DNA from: Agelas oroides
Taxonomy: Eukaryota; Porifera; Demospongiae; Agelasida; Agelasidae
Direction of reading: 5' to 3'
Length of the DNA: 64,000 nucleotides
Assembly (NCBI GenBank): GCA_949130485.1
Contig: OX422184.1
Coordinates: forward strand, 16,640,324 to 16,704,323
The position numbers and the translations under genes are program-made. Under the pieces are notes generated by a model. That model was not told the DNA's origin and did not search any database. It worked only from the letters and a program-made list of their open reading frames with translations. Within the stretch, counting starts at the first letter, position 1, and each line of letters opens with the position of its first letter. Of the stretch, positions 12,180 through 24,060 are shown piece after piece.

Positions 12180-14090
12180 AGCGCTTGCAGTAAAGACTTG
12201 GGGCCATCTTACAGTAACAGATACCAGCTAACTTTGCAGTTAGTTTGGGGTCTTAATGTGCAGGACATGTCAGACCTTTTGGACGACACGCTACAATATC
12301 ATGTGTAAATCTGTACCAAGGATTCCCTCTCCCACCTTTCATATTGAAAAAAATGGTTTGGGAAGATAGGAATGAGGCTAACTAATTACCGGTACAAGTA
12401 AAACCCAGTAGAAAACAATCATGTCCCATTTTGCGCTCACAACAGGTACTGTTGTTACTCATGAAGTTTACATGTTGCTTGTGGAATTATTCTGTAACAT
12501 TCCTTAGCTGTGATTATGATCCACGAATGTACACAGGTAAAGGAATGCTACAGAAAGTCTCTGCTGTTGTAAACACTGCTGTTAAGTGCAGATTACTACT
12601 ACAAGTAGCACTGGTGTTATTTTGGTGTAACTATCAAGGCTACTGATGTCGCTGTTGAGGTTTCTACTATCCAGATGACTATTGAAGTTTGGCAATGGAT
12701 ATCAGCAAGTGTAGTGATTACCTAAACTAACTGAGTGTTATATCTGTGTATAGGTCATTCCTTCAAACATTTCTGAACTTGTCAATGCTCTTGAACCTCA
12801 CTACCATAATTCTGGAGAATAGTGCACTATCTTAAGAATGTAAACTTTGTGAGACATTTTGCACATGCATTATTAAAAAGGCACTAGTTTACAGCAGCTA
12901 AATATTTTCTTACCCATAAATAAATTACTACTGGTACGCTGCACATATCTTATGCATAAACACTCTCATCCGTGGCTCTCATAACACCACCTTCAATTCC
13001 AACACGTGCAGTGTACCAGAAGTAATTTAAAGTTAAGACGGCAGATGTGCTGAAATATTTCACATCAGAAAGCTTTCCGACAGACCTTTTTTAAGCAGAA
13101 GGTACAAAGAGAAAGTACATGCACTTTACTTCAGAACAGAGAACACATAGGATGATATACTGCCTAGTGTAGTATGTGTGGTGGTACTGATCTTACAATA
13201 GTAAACACATTAATTTGTACTAATAGCATTGATAATCTAAAGATCAAGTCTGTATTGTACTATGGTAATTGCTTGGAAGCCTTACTAATGTTGCCTGTGT
13301 ACATTATACCATACACACGTCATTTGATTGACATGTTTACATGCCTCTCCATAAAATCCTCTGCTTCTTGAGTTATGCAACTCAGCAATGAGTGAGATTA
13401 GCTTGCAAAGTGAACAGTATTTGTCACACACTATACAGCCAGGTGCCCTTGCTGAATGGGTCGTAACACCAACCATACTGTATGGAGCTCCTTACTCATA
13501 TTAACCTCACCAATTGAAACATCCATACATGTATCAGTCTCCCCAGCTACAATGGCCATATCAACCACCTCAATGGAAGGCTCTACATGCAACTGCCCTC
13601 TCAGACGCTACCAATCAGCAAAAAAGAAGGTAAAGGATGTGCAGGACAGCTGCTCTTTCTATAAGTAAAATTTACTTCATTATTGTACAAGGTGATGCTA
13701 ATCCCATGTTACAAATGTTTCATATATCAGGAGAGGGATTGTGCTATCAAACATGGTACAACTATAGACTTGACTAGGATAGCCTCCAATGTTAGTCCTG
13801 TTGAGAATCACTAGCACTGCCATTAACACTACAACTCTCGAGGCTACTGATGCTACTGCTACTATTACCAGATGACTATTGTCAATAATAGAATCTTTAT
13901 GGATATCAGCTGTAGCACTGAACTACCTGTGTGTAGTTACTCCTCCCAACTCTTGTTCAGACCTCTCGAAACTCCTTATTAGCTACAAGATTAGTTGCTA
14001 GGAAACCAGTGTAAGTACAATTGGGTTTACATGTTTACATGTATTTCCTTGATCCTCTGCTTTCCTGGTGATTGAAGGAAAGCAGCAAGT
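12180..14090. other. Segment present only in copy 1
   Basis: Copy 2 jumps from the equivalent of 12175 directly to the equivalent of 14090 (junction near 27266), so about 1.9 kb was lost there or gained here. I see no gene. Short direct repeats around 14015-14060 and 14165-14225 (GGGTTTACATGTTTACATGT) show local duplication. Confidence 0.5.
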
Positions 14091-14389
14091 GGTTCTAGTC
14101 TCGTTCCATGGCCGGGGCTTGGAATGAGGTTGCAAGCAATACAAGATAGCCAACAAGCAATTCTAAACCTTTGTAAGTATAATTGGGTTTACATGTTTAC
14201 ATGTACTTTCTGTTTACATGTATTTAGACAACTATTGGAGAGCAAAGTCCTGATGATTGAAGCAAAGCAGCAAGTGATTCTAGCCTCATTCCCAGGCCGG
14301 ACCTGGGAAAGAGGCTACAAGCAATACAAGATAACCAACAAGCATTTGTCACTAGACTTGCAGCAACTGAACAGTATTTGTCATACAGC

Positions 14390-15190
14390 CTCAGCTGAAT
14401 GGGTTGCAACTAACCACCCTACATGTATCCATTGTGCAACCCCAACAATATCTATTTATGTCTCAGTCACATCAGCCACATTAGCCCTATCAACCACCTC
14501 CAATGAGTAGCTACCCCCCAAGTGCAACAGACCTACCAGATGCCACCAAGTCCATCAGTGTTCAGTCCAGCAGCTAACCTTAGACCAGAACCAACTCCAT
14601 CAAGAAAGCCAGCAATGTGTTGCTATTGTCAGTCATCAATAAATAAAATTGAAGGTACATGTACCAGTAACACCCAAAGGTACAAGGTGATAGCAAAGAC
14701 AGAACACTAGCTGTCAAGCTGGCACAAGAAGACATTTTTGTGCTCACACACCGGTGGTAGTGGAGAGCTTTGTGCCTTATCCATAGTGATGAGATAAACC
14801 TTCAAATGGAAGAAAATATCGACAAGTTCTTGCAGTACTAGTTCATCCCTGTTGAGGTTGAGGCAGTGTCTGTTTCAATGCCGTGGGGCAAGTGACTTCA
14901 GAAAGCATAAGACAACTATATTAGCTGTATTCATGTACTATTTCACAATTCCAACTCCTATACACAAAAATGCCACCAGATATTTGTCCTAATTAAGGCT
15001 CATGAATGTTCTGAAAGGAGCGGAGGATAGCGAAGTCATCTTGGCTGGAAGTGACTCAAGTCACACTCCAGTTTCCTGCTCCCAGAAGCTAGCTAGGCAA
15101 GAGCGAGTATGGAAGCGGAATCAGTTACTTGGAAGATGTACGGAAAATCACACAACTCATTAGGACACTACCACATGAGATTGTGTTAAA
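14390..15190 (+). pseudogene. Decayed coding-like segment, unidentified (copy 1)
   Basis: Fragments of plausible coding sequence lie in changing frames: a Pro/Ser/Tyr-rich part (PPMSSYPPSATDLP type), then a segment reading like AVKLAxEx, then a part with KITQLIRTL. Stops and frame changes separate them. Copy 2 has the same series at 27380-28182, where the proline-rich part is open for 72 codons. It may be the remnant of a gene or of a transposon-encoded protein. I do not recognise the family. Confidence 0.3.
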
Positions 15191-15976
15191 AGAGAGCCTC
15201 CCCTAAATAAACAGCAGAATGGAAAAGATAAATGGCAGAATTTAATATGGCAGTATGCTCAAAAGCCACCAATGCAACAAATTTAATTGCCCCAAGGTAT
15301 ATGTGTCCACCAACACCTCACACAGTAGTATTTGTAAATGTAACACTTTGGTTATGAGTACACACTCATATTCTTCATGTTAACTGATGACTTAGAACCC
15401 ATACTGTCATAAGTAGATGATGACTAAAATGGCACAAATCACAACTGTCTAAATAACCGGCTATTGTAATAAGTTAGATGCCAATGGCACAATATTACAA
15501 TTGTCTACATAACTATTATATAGACATTACGTGATTATCTTTTAGTAATAAAGATACTTCTGTGTGTTACTAGGTATGTGGAAATGTACCCAACAATTCT
15601 GACCATACACATCTACTTGTAAACTACTTGTTCTAGTCTGGGGATATCTAATTTCTCCATTGCTAAATCTAATCAGAGACTAAAATTCACGACAGAGCCA
15701 CTAAAAGCTGGCATACACAATTGAATATGAATAGAATTTCAAATACAAAACACAAGCTAGCAAGGCTACATACAAGTGGCCGGAGAAACTACTTCATTGG
15801 AGGAGTGTGGCTTTTCTCTTGACGCTCTTTCTTTGTTTATGGTTGCATAATTAATACACACGGTTACACATTAATGAATGTAACTTCTTGTAAGAAATCT
15901 GGGTGTGGGGCCAGGGAGCCCTAACCTTTAATCCTGGTCGAAATGCTGGCAAGTTTAATTTCAGGAATTAACATAC

Positions 15977-16243
15977 CTTGTGGTGGCAAGTATTGTTTCA
16001 CCATCATTGCTGCTCTCTCCTCTCTTGTCCCGTAAAATACTCTGCCTAACTGCTCCAATGAAGGATCAGGGTGAGTGTTGACCCAATATCTTCCAAGTTC
16101 GAGGCACTTTTCCATCTCAGTGGATGACTGCTCCTCGATCTCATCTAGCTTTGAACTTGGGACAACAAGCTCCTCTCCCACCATCCTCCACTCCTGTACC
16201 TTCCCCATCACCTCCAGCACCCTGTCTACTGTCAAGGAAGGGT
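15977..16243 (-). CDS. Death-domain exon (copy 2)
   Basis: A 267-bp minus-strand exon with the same length, intron phases (1-1) and splice signals as its sister at 1150-1416. It starts DPSLTVDRVLEVMGKV, has WRMVGEELVVPSSK in place of WRMVGDWLNVPSSK, and then EQLGRVFYGTREERAA in place of GQLGTALYESGEERAA. Conserved residues are those expected in the helical core (LGRYW, QLG). Changed residues are clustered and often charge-altering. About 30 of 267 bases differ from copy 1, whereas the intron on the acceptor side is nearly identical. It is probably an exon of a minus-strand gene that also uses the exons at 36076-36354 and 1150-1416, or of a separate tandem paralogue. No in-frame stop interrupts it. 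Confidence 0.75.
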
Positions 16244-19200
16244 CTGAGGGAGAGACACAAGCAGAAGGGGAGAACAGTGAAGGGTAAACAACATTGTATT
16301 CATTCCAGTCAATCAGGTCCTCAACTTCATGCTAACTGAGCAGGAACACACTGTGATCTGAATCCTGATGTACACTGATGACATTGAAATGCACTGTCAC
16401 ACACTCATCTTGGACTTGTACGCTTAATCGCACAATGTCTTTGACTAATGAAGTTACTCAAATCATGTCATGTGACAGCGTGCTACAACAGTAGAACCCT
16501 AATTATCCACTGAGACATTCTAACACAATCTCCACTCCCAATTTATCTTCCCATAAAATAGTAATGGCAATGTACTCTACTTAATTGTATCCTAGAGCCT
16601 GTAATGTGTGCTTTATGAGAACATGAAGGTGTGCTGCACACAGTAAGGTAGGCATGGACATGGCTACTTTCTTGAGAGACTGGTACTAATTGTTATCAAA
16701 CTTTAGGGTGCCTCGGGCTTTTTTGGGGCAGAGGGAGAGGGGGTGTAATACACTATTTCCTCCCACTTAGTAGCCTCGTTACTAGGTTAATTTCCTCTTT
16801 CAGCAGGAAGAGGCTGGTAACATCTATAATACAAAGCCTGGGTACGAGGTTTGTACCACACTTGCTGCCCACTGGGAGACTGAGGGAAGGGGGGAGTGAG
16901 GGGTGGGGTGGAGGGGAGAGGGAGGACATATACACTAGGAGACTGAGAGGAGGCGACTTACTTAGTTGCTATAGTGACTCATGTTGACAGTGTAAATGTA
17001 CACAAATTGGAAATTACATGTGACAATGGCTTACAATTCATTTACACAACAATAATGAACAGGCACCTGTGCGTGAGTACGATAATGACCTTTTGCAAAA
17101 AGACATGGCTAACACTTATTATGGTGTGGTTATGTGGGATTTTGATAGCCTAAACAACTTAATATGGGAGTCTTCAGCAAATACTAAACAGCTCTGTCAG
17201 TTTGCGAGTTTCTTCATGTACGTGTAACCACATACCATGGAAATTTTGGTGTAGTCATGTTATGCAGTGATTCATGCATGGTGAAACATTAGCTATAAGA
17301 ATTATTGTGTCAGTTTAATAGTTTTACTCCCTAGCTAATGTATGTAGTACCAATCAATCAGAAACTAGACTCGCATGTTTAATCACATGATATCAGCCTT
17401 GAGCCAATAATTACATCACATGACATCAGCCTTCAGCCAATGGGGTTCTCACATGGGATCATGTGACAGCATACTAAAAGAGTAGCTGCCCAATTCAATT
17501 CTAATATCAATTTCTCTGCACCAATTTTTAGTCTTGTGCCCAGCCTGCGCGCACTTCCCTGCGAGAAACAGTCTGGTGACCAAAGCCAAATTTCTTGGGC
17601 TTATTCCCAAAAAGTGGTTGGTAAGGACCAATGAGATTGCAAGGTTTGTAACTATCACTTACTTTCCTAACAACATGTAAAATAATTTTATCTCTATTCG
17701 AGCATCTGTAATTTTTCTTGAGTGGGTTGGGCGCAAAGAGTTTTGAACATTGTTACACTGTCGCAAGAGCATGTGCTAGCCCAAGAAGTTCGACTTGGTT
17801 CACCAGACCATTTTTCCTCGTGAGGGGGTGGGATCTGGGGACGAGATTTTTTCTCAAATATATAGTGTGATGAAGGCAAGGAATGCACACTTAGTTATCT
17901 AATACACCGAGTGCACCATAAAATGATGAGGCTGTTTTGTTGATACAAAAGCTGACAAGTACGTACATTCATAAGCAGATGCTAATGTTAACAAGCTTAA
18001 CTGAGCATGTGTTTAGTTCATTGGCATTCTTGGAGGGAAGCCATAGGATGAGGTTCACTACCTCTATCTACTTAGCTGCTACTAGCCTTGCTCCCAGGTG
18101 ACGTCCTTGCTGTCCAGTTTTTGGGTGCTTGAAATATGCAAAAAGGAAGGGGATGAAGCCTTGGAGCATCTACGTACCATATAATTTCTAATAATTCATA
18201 CTAATTTCAATTTTAGCTATATGATTTGGTTAAAGAACGAAAATTACCAAATATTCCGAGAAAAAGGGGGTATATGAATAGAGCATTTGTACAATAGTGA
18301 CCCTTTCAAAACGACATGGCTAATAATTATGGTTACACCAATTTTATGTGGCATTTTGATAGCCTAAAGAACTTAATATGGGGCCCTGAGCAGACAGTAT
18401 TCCTAAAGTATGGAGTCTATGATGGGTGCTATATTGCACCCATTCCAATAAAAGCACTCATACCCTACACTAAACAGCTCGGTCATTTTGCGAGTTTCTT
18501 AACCGCACACCATGCAAATTTTGGTGTAGTCATGCTGTGTGGTGATTCATGCATGGTGAATTAATGTCTTTTTCATGGTTTTATCCCCTAGCACAGTAGT
18601 AGCAATCACTCAGAAACTAGACTTGCATCTTTAATCACATGACATCAGCCTTCAGCCAATGAGGCTTCTTACATGAGGCCATGTAACAGCATATGTAGTA
18701 AAAGAGGAGTAGCTGGTTGCGTAATTACATTCCAATATCATCTTCTCTACCCTAAAATCTCCCACAAAGATAGTGTGATGATGGCAAGGAGTACACACTA
18801 ACAGTTAACCAATACACTGAGTGCAGCATAAGATGATGAGGCTGTAAAGCAGACAAGTACATTCATAAGCAGATGTTACTAATGACACACTTAACTGAGC
18901 ATGCATCTACGTTCATTGGCTTCCTTCCTTGGGGGAAGCCATAGGGTGAGGTCCACTACTTTCTCCTACCTATATCTGTTATTAGCCTCTCCCAGGAATT
19001 CTCACTGTCCATGTTTTGGTTACTTGTAGTACGTATGCAAAAATAAAGGGGGAAGGCCTGGGAGCATTTATCATGTCAATGACATCAGTGTCTACCTACA
19101 GGGTTGTAGGTACACAGAAGGGGAGAGGGGCCTTTGAATGAAAAAGCACGTTGAGGCCTTTTCTTGCAGTATTGATCTGTGGGTTGGAGTTCTGAGTGTT

Positions 19201-19380
19201 CGTGAAGTGAAAGAGTTGCCGCTTGCTGTACAGGACGAACAGCGTGAGCGTGAAATGCACTCGTTCCTTCAGGGGTCCCTCCCACCTTCTGTCTACCTAG
19301 GTAGATGCAGCAAGCATCAAAAACTGCTACAGTGACTCATGCTGATAGTGCAATGTACATTTGGCTTCTGCAAAGTTATG

Positions 19381-19548
19381 TTCACATCCATACATCCATA
19401 CATACATACATACGCACATACATACATACATACATACATTCATACATACATACATACATATATACATACATACATACATATATACATACATATATACATA
19501 CATCCATACATACATACGTACGTACATACATACATACATACATACGTA
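19381..19548. repeat. CATA microsatellite (copy 2)
   Basis: A long (CATA)n tract with TATA, CGTA and CATC interruptions, at the position of the 4604-4825 tract in copy 1 and the shorter tract in copy 3. The open frames on both strands (Thr-Tyr-Ile-His and Met-Tyr-Val-Cys patterns) come from the simple repeat only. Confidence 0.9.
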
Positions 19549-20342
19549 ATAACCTTGTTGTGTGTTGACCAGATGCTTTCATCAGGGTAATAATACCATA
19601 CTATATACAAGAAAGCACCTTATTTAAAGCCATTCACACATGCACATACCGACATGCTCTGTACAGTTCACTGCCGCCAACAGTGAGAACCATTGTACAA
19701 GCTCCTACATGTTAAATGACAGTAGGAAATTTGACTACAGAAACTAGTCTCCAGGTGAGTGATAATGCACGTAAGCTCGCAACATAACTATACAAAATGA
19801 ATTTAAAATTCACATGCTCACAAGCTCACAATTCATGTACACAACAATAGCCAACATGTGACATGTACATGAATACAATGATGACCTTTTGTGAAAAGGC
19901 ATGGCTATAAGAATTAGTAAATGTTACTATGGTAACACCAATCTTATATGACACCTTTGACAGCATAACACAACTTAGAGGTTTCATTTGGGAGGGATGG
20001 AGCTACGTAAGGGGAGATTCACCCCCAATTGCTATATCTCACCCATTGAAATTTGCAACCCAAGTGCCAGAGGGTCTAACATTTCCTGGGGTTTGAGTCT
20101 CTAGACCCTGTGTACAGTTTGTATGCAACACATACCAATATAGTCAATAGTCAATAGTTAGATCATCCTCCACAGTACCATGGGTTTCGGACAACATATT
20201 GAGTGTCCTTATCTTGTTCCCAGGCCTCACACAGCATTACAAAATGTCACAGTGCAAGCAACACTATGTGAGGTCTGTGAACAAGACTAGTGATGGCCCC
20301 CCAAACACAGTCAACTTTCACCCACTTGACAATTTTTCTAAA

Positions 20343-20843
20343 TACTGTATAGCTAGAAATTTTCGCGAGCATAAATTTTCGTGAATCACCAACACGCCAG
20401 GAAAAAATTTTTGCGATTTTTCATTTCGCGCCTAGCTTGCGATCCATGACCATGTCCCATACTATTTTGTGCGTGAAATGGCGACCCTCCCTAGGAAATC
20501 AAGCTTGCACTACAACGTTGAAGTGATTGCAAGAGGCTAACACACTTATCAAAGCGTGTGGGTAGCTGTTGGCGATAAACTGCCATGACAAAAAGAACAA
20601 GCTAACTCCGAAGATCTATTCGCAGCTGCGGTGACGAAAGGTGAGTTGATCTTAGGTCGCTTTCCAAAAAAAATTTCCGCAGTTTGCTCGGTACTTCTAC
20701 GACGAAGTGGGGTCAACTCTGTCTCTGGATACGAGGCTCTACAGAAATGAACTTAGCTTTCTCAAACTTGTCAGGAAAAAATTTTCGGAGAAGAAATTTT
20801 CGCAACTTTGCATTCCATCGCGAAACTTTCCCACTATACGGTA
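20343..20843. mobile_element. TIR element with HIRAN-like remnant (copy 2)
   Basis: Best-preserved copy of the family. The left end is TACTGTATAGCTAGAAATTT and the right end reads CCCACTATACGGTA, its inverse. The interior (about 20475-20770) can be read with a continuous tail GRFPKKISAVCSVLLRRSG, better than in copies 1 and 3. An in-frame TAA replaces the second Tyr codon of the YHTY motif upstream, so this copy too is a pseudogene. Confidence 0.65.
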
Positions 20844-21181
20844 AAACCCTGAACTCAGTATGAAAATCATGAGGCTTATGGCCAATAGTAATACTTAAGT
20901 ATGGGGTTCATGATTGGTTACTATATTGCACCCACCCCCTGCAAGCAACCACCCTTCAACTTTTTTACGAGGGTCAAGACATGTAACTGCACACCATGCA
21001 TGGTAAAACATGTGAATCATTAGCTACATGAATTGCAAGTTAGATTGAAGGTTTTATCATTACTGTTGCCAAGCTCATGTACAGTATGTAGCCAATTCAG
21101 CCACTGTAAGTTCTCTGGCAGGTTTGCATGTACTAGTCCATTTGTTTCTTTATCATGCACATACAGTGGAACCCCTCTTAA

Positions 21182-21688
21182 CTCTTTAACAACCGTAGGC
21201 TAGTTACTGGAAGTATTTATTAGGCTATGGATACCTTCCATGGTCCGTATTTTCACTACTGCTTGGAGCTAGCACTGGAAACTTGACTCAAAGCTTTATT
21301 GACACATTCTCTGTAGGTTCGTGACCTTGGACACACCCACTCATTAGCGAGCGTTCAATAGTCAGGGCCCTCCAACTAGAGAACGCTCCTACGGACTAAA
21401 AGCTGCCTAAAATGCCAGAAATGGAGTCCCTACAAGGTGAAAGGAGCGTTTTCTACACCCGTTTGTTCAAGAAAGCAGACAAATGGCCCACCCGGCATTG
21501 ACCAAGGCTTTTCTACAGGCAGCTGCAACCGCCGCCATGCACTGTCAGCCAGAGCGGTGCACCCACCCACCTCCCCCTGTCCCACCCTTTCTGCTAGCGC
21601 AGAGCCTATCTTCAAAACGGATTGCGCCAACTGATAACATGCGGCCAAAATCTGACGACGCCATATGGCGTCATTGGTTGGTAAAGGG
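21182..21688. mobile_element. TTAA-flanked piggyBac-like MITE, copy A
   Basis: The 507-bp element is bounded on both sides by TTAA (21178-21181 and 21689-21692). The ends are inverted repeats: CTCTTTAACAACC on the left and, inverted from the right end, CCCTTTACCAACC. TTAA target sites and CCC-type ends are the signature of piggyBac-superfamily elements. No transposase is encoded. Copy 1 of the large duplication has an empty TTAA at the matching place (about 6475). Confidence 0.8.
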
Positions 21689-22025
21689 TTAATCAGAGAA
21701 CAAAACCGTCCATAAAGCAGCCATTTAATGATATTCATGAGAACTGTGGGGACAGGTAAGGTCAGGCTGCGTCAAGTAAAGACCTACTGCACAGACTTCG
21801 CTGTCACCAGTCTTTGCATGGCTGTTAATGGCATTCATGACCAACAAATATGCCCAAACATAAAGCTAAAGGACTTTTAATGAGATTCATAGCTTTATGA
21901 TGACATCATGACACACCTGACACGGGTTACAGTCAGTGAAGGGTTAGACAGAGGCCTAAGGCTAAATTCAAGTTTAGCCTGCCAGCTACTTCAAAACTTC
22001 TGACTCCAAATTTCGGCTCACTTAA
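21689..22025. other. Spacer between two identical MITEs
   Basis: About 330 bp bounded by TTAA on both sides, lying between two nearly identical 507-bp elements. I find no counterpart of it in copy 1 of the duplication. It could be carried DNA moved together with the two elements, or part of an earlier insertion. Confidence 0.5.
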
Positions 22026-22532
22026 CTCTTTAACAACCGTAGGCTAGTTACTGGAAGTATTTATTAGGCTATGGATACCTTCCATGGTCCGTATTTTCAC
22101 TACTGCTTGGAGCTAGCACTGGAAACTTGACTCAAAGCTTTATTGACACATTCTCTGTAGGTTCGTGACCTTGGACACACCCACTCATTAGCGAGCGTTC
22201 AATAGTCAGGGCCCTCCAACCAGAGAACGCTCCTACGGACTAAAAGCTGCCTAAAATGCCAGAAATGGAGTCCCTACAAGGTGAAAGGAGCGTTTTCTAC
22301 ACCCGTTTGTGCAAGAAAGCAGACAAATGGCCCACCCGGCATTGACCAAGGCTTTTCTACAGGCAGCCGCAACCGCCGCCATGCACTGTCAGCCAGAGCG
22401 GTGCACCCACCCACCTCCCCCTGTCCCACCCTTTCTGCTAGCGCAGAGCCTATCTTCAAAACGGATTGCGCCAACTGATAACATGCGGCCAAAATCTGAC
22501 GACGCCATATGGCGTCATTGGTTGGTAAAGGG
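22026..22532. mobile_element. TTAA-flanked piggyBac-like MITE, copy B
   Basis: Same length (507 bp), same orientation and same ends as copy A, bounded by TTAA at 22022-22025 and 22533-22536. I count only about three substitutions between the two, so they duplicated very recently or were homogenised. Confidence 0.8.
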
Positions 22533-23773
22533 TTAAACGAAACTCTTGAAATATTGGACACCTGGTTAATCAAGAACACTTGACCGAGTCCCACCTTCAT
22601 ATGTAATTACACATAATATTCTGCCCCTAAAACATGGACACCTCACTAATCAGGACAACTACTTTGGTCCCAACGGTGTGTGTATTAGAGAGTTTCCACT
22701 GCATAACTTTCTCCACCACTGTATGAGCTTGACGTGCATATTTTCTGACTCTGCCTTCATTTCGGTCAGGTCGTGGCAATTAAAACTTCAAGAAACAGAG
22801 AATCAACATCATACACATATCTGGAAGTTGGGTGCAGGTGCTGGCACAAAGATGTTCAGGCACTTCTTCTGTGGAAGTGCCACTATTTTGGTTCTTTGGA
22901 CTAAACTGAGAGTGCCCATGGGTACTTGCCTAGTACAATACAATGGCACCCTCCGTACTTATGAAATAAACTTTTTTTCTCAATCAACTGTAAGGCCCAA
23001 GACTTCTATATTATTAATCCAGATTTTAGTTGCCACAGCTGCTACATGTAAGCTTCATCTTAACGGCAACATTCAATTTAGACAAATCACATTCTGCACT
23101 CAATTTAAGGTCCAAGACTTCTATACTAGATTTTAGTTACCATAATTATATTGCAGAATGTGATTTCTCTAAATTGAATGTTGCAGTTTAGATGAAGCTT
23201 ACATGTAGCAGCTGAAAATTAAAGTTGAGAGATTAGTGCTACATACTTCATACATGTAGCTAAACACTGAGGAGAAGTCTACTACTACTACACACCTTGC
23301 ACACCTGTTACTGTATGTGACATGCGGTATGAGTATACCCACGTAAAATCAATGCTCACAAAATTATGCACATACCAGCAAATGTTGCAATCCCATCACC
23401 TAAATATATTCATATTAATATACTGTCAACTGGCGAGAAAAGTACCCATCAGTTACAAAGTACCCTATGAACATATCAAAACAGTTGCTATCAATCTCCT
23501 GAATAGTAGCACCCATGCGAACATAAGCACCTATGAATACTAGAACCAATCAGCTCATAAAACGTGACTGGTCTGTGGGTGGAGTTTCAACGAAGACTAA
23601 ACATAGCTAGCTGTTCCAGAGTAGACAAGCAGTCCACTCTAGCAGCAGCTCTGTTGGTACTGCGGCATCGCAACAACTGTCTTTGCAGTGCTGTGTATTT
23701 AGCCCCATGGTATGATAGCCCATGATTATAAGTACCCTATGTGATCGGTACTGCAAAAATGCGCATTCTTGAA

Positions 23774-24060
23774 ATAGAAGTACCAGTACTTATGCTCCCG
23801 AGTTTACAGTACACTATTTGGGTAACAAAACTGTCATTCACCACACACCACAGCTATTTCTTATAGTGATGCCAGTTTACATTATACACTATAGAAGTAC
23901 CAGTACTTATGCTCCCGAGTTTACAGTACACTATTTGGGTAACAAAATTGTCATTCACCACACACCACAGCTATTTCTTATAGTGATGCCAGTTTACATT
24001 ATACACTATAGAAGTACCAGTACTTTTGCTCCTGAGTTTACAGTACACTATTTGGGTATC
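23774..24060. repeat. 117-bp tandem repeat in copy 2
   Basis: The motif ATAGAAGTACCAGTACTT starts at 23774, 23891 and 24008, giving an exact 117-bp period with two full units and a partial third. Copy 1 has a single unit (about 8176-8290). Because 117 is a multiple of three, the repeat keeps a 101-codon open frame with two identical blocks, which should not be taken for a gene. Confidence 0.85.

Larger units (their letters stand above)
1..15282. repeat. Tandem segmental duplication, copy 1
   Basis: This segment is repeated in the same orientation from 15283 (copy 2) and, in part, from 28236 (copy 3). All three copies begin with the same sequence (TTTAATTGCCCCAA), and copies 1 and 2 end with the same stretch just before the next copy starts. 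Much of copies 1 and 2 differs by only a few percent by eye. Copy 1 has private insertions at about 222-702 and 6912-7479, and a stretch at about 12180-14090 that copy 2 lacks. Apart from the Death-domain exon at 1150-1416 I see no convincing gene in it; the rest is transposon-derived or unclassified non-coding DNA. The window starts almost exactly at a unit boundary, so more copies may lie upstream. Confidence 0.9.

Noticed and set aside
19305-19590. Thr-Tyr-Ile-His repeat frames
   Set aside because: They are translation of (CATA)n; the same applies at 4545-4895 and 31175-31450.
21430-21738. Twin open frames on the minus strand at 21430-21738 and 22274-22600
   Set aside because: They are identical because both lie in the duplicated 507-bp MITEs and read into the TIRs; not transposase-like.
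23774-24060. Regularly repeated units suggesting a CRISPR-like array
   Set aside because: Only two to three contiguous units with no unique spacers, in clearly eukaryotic DNA.
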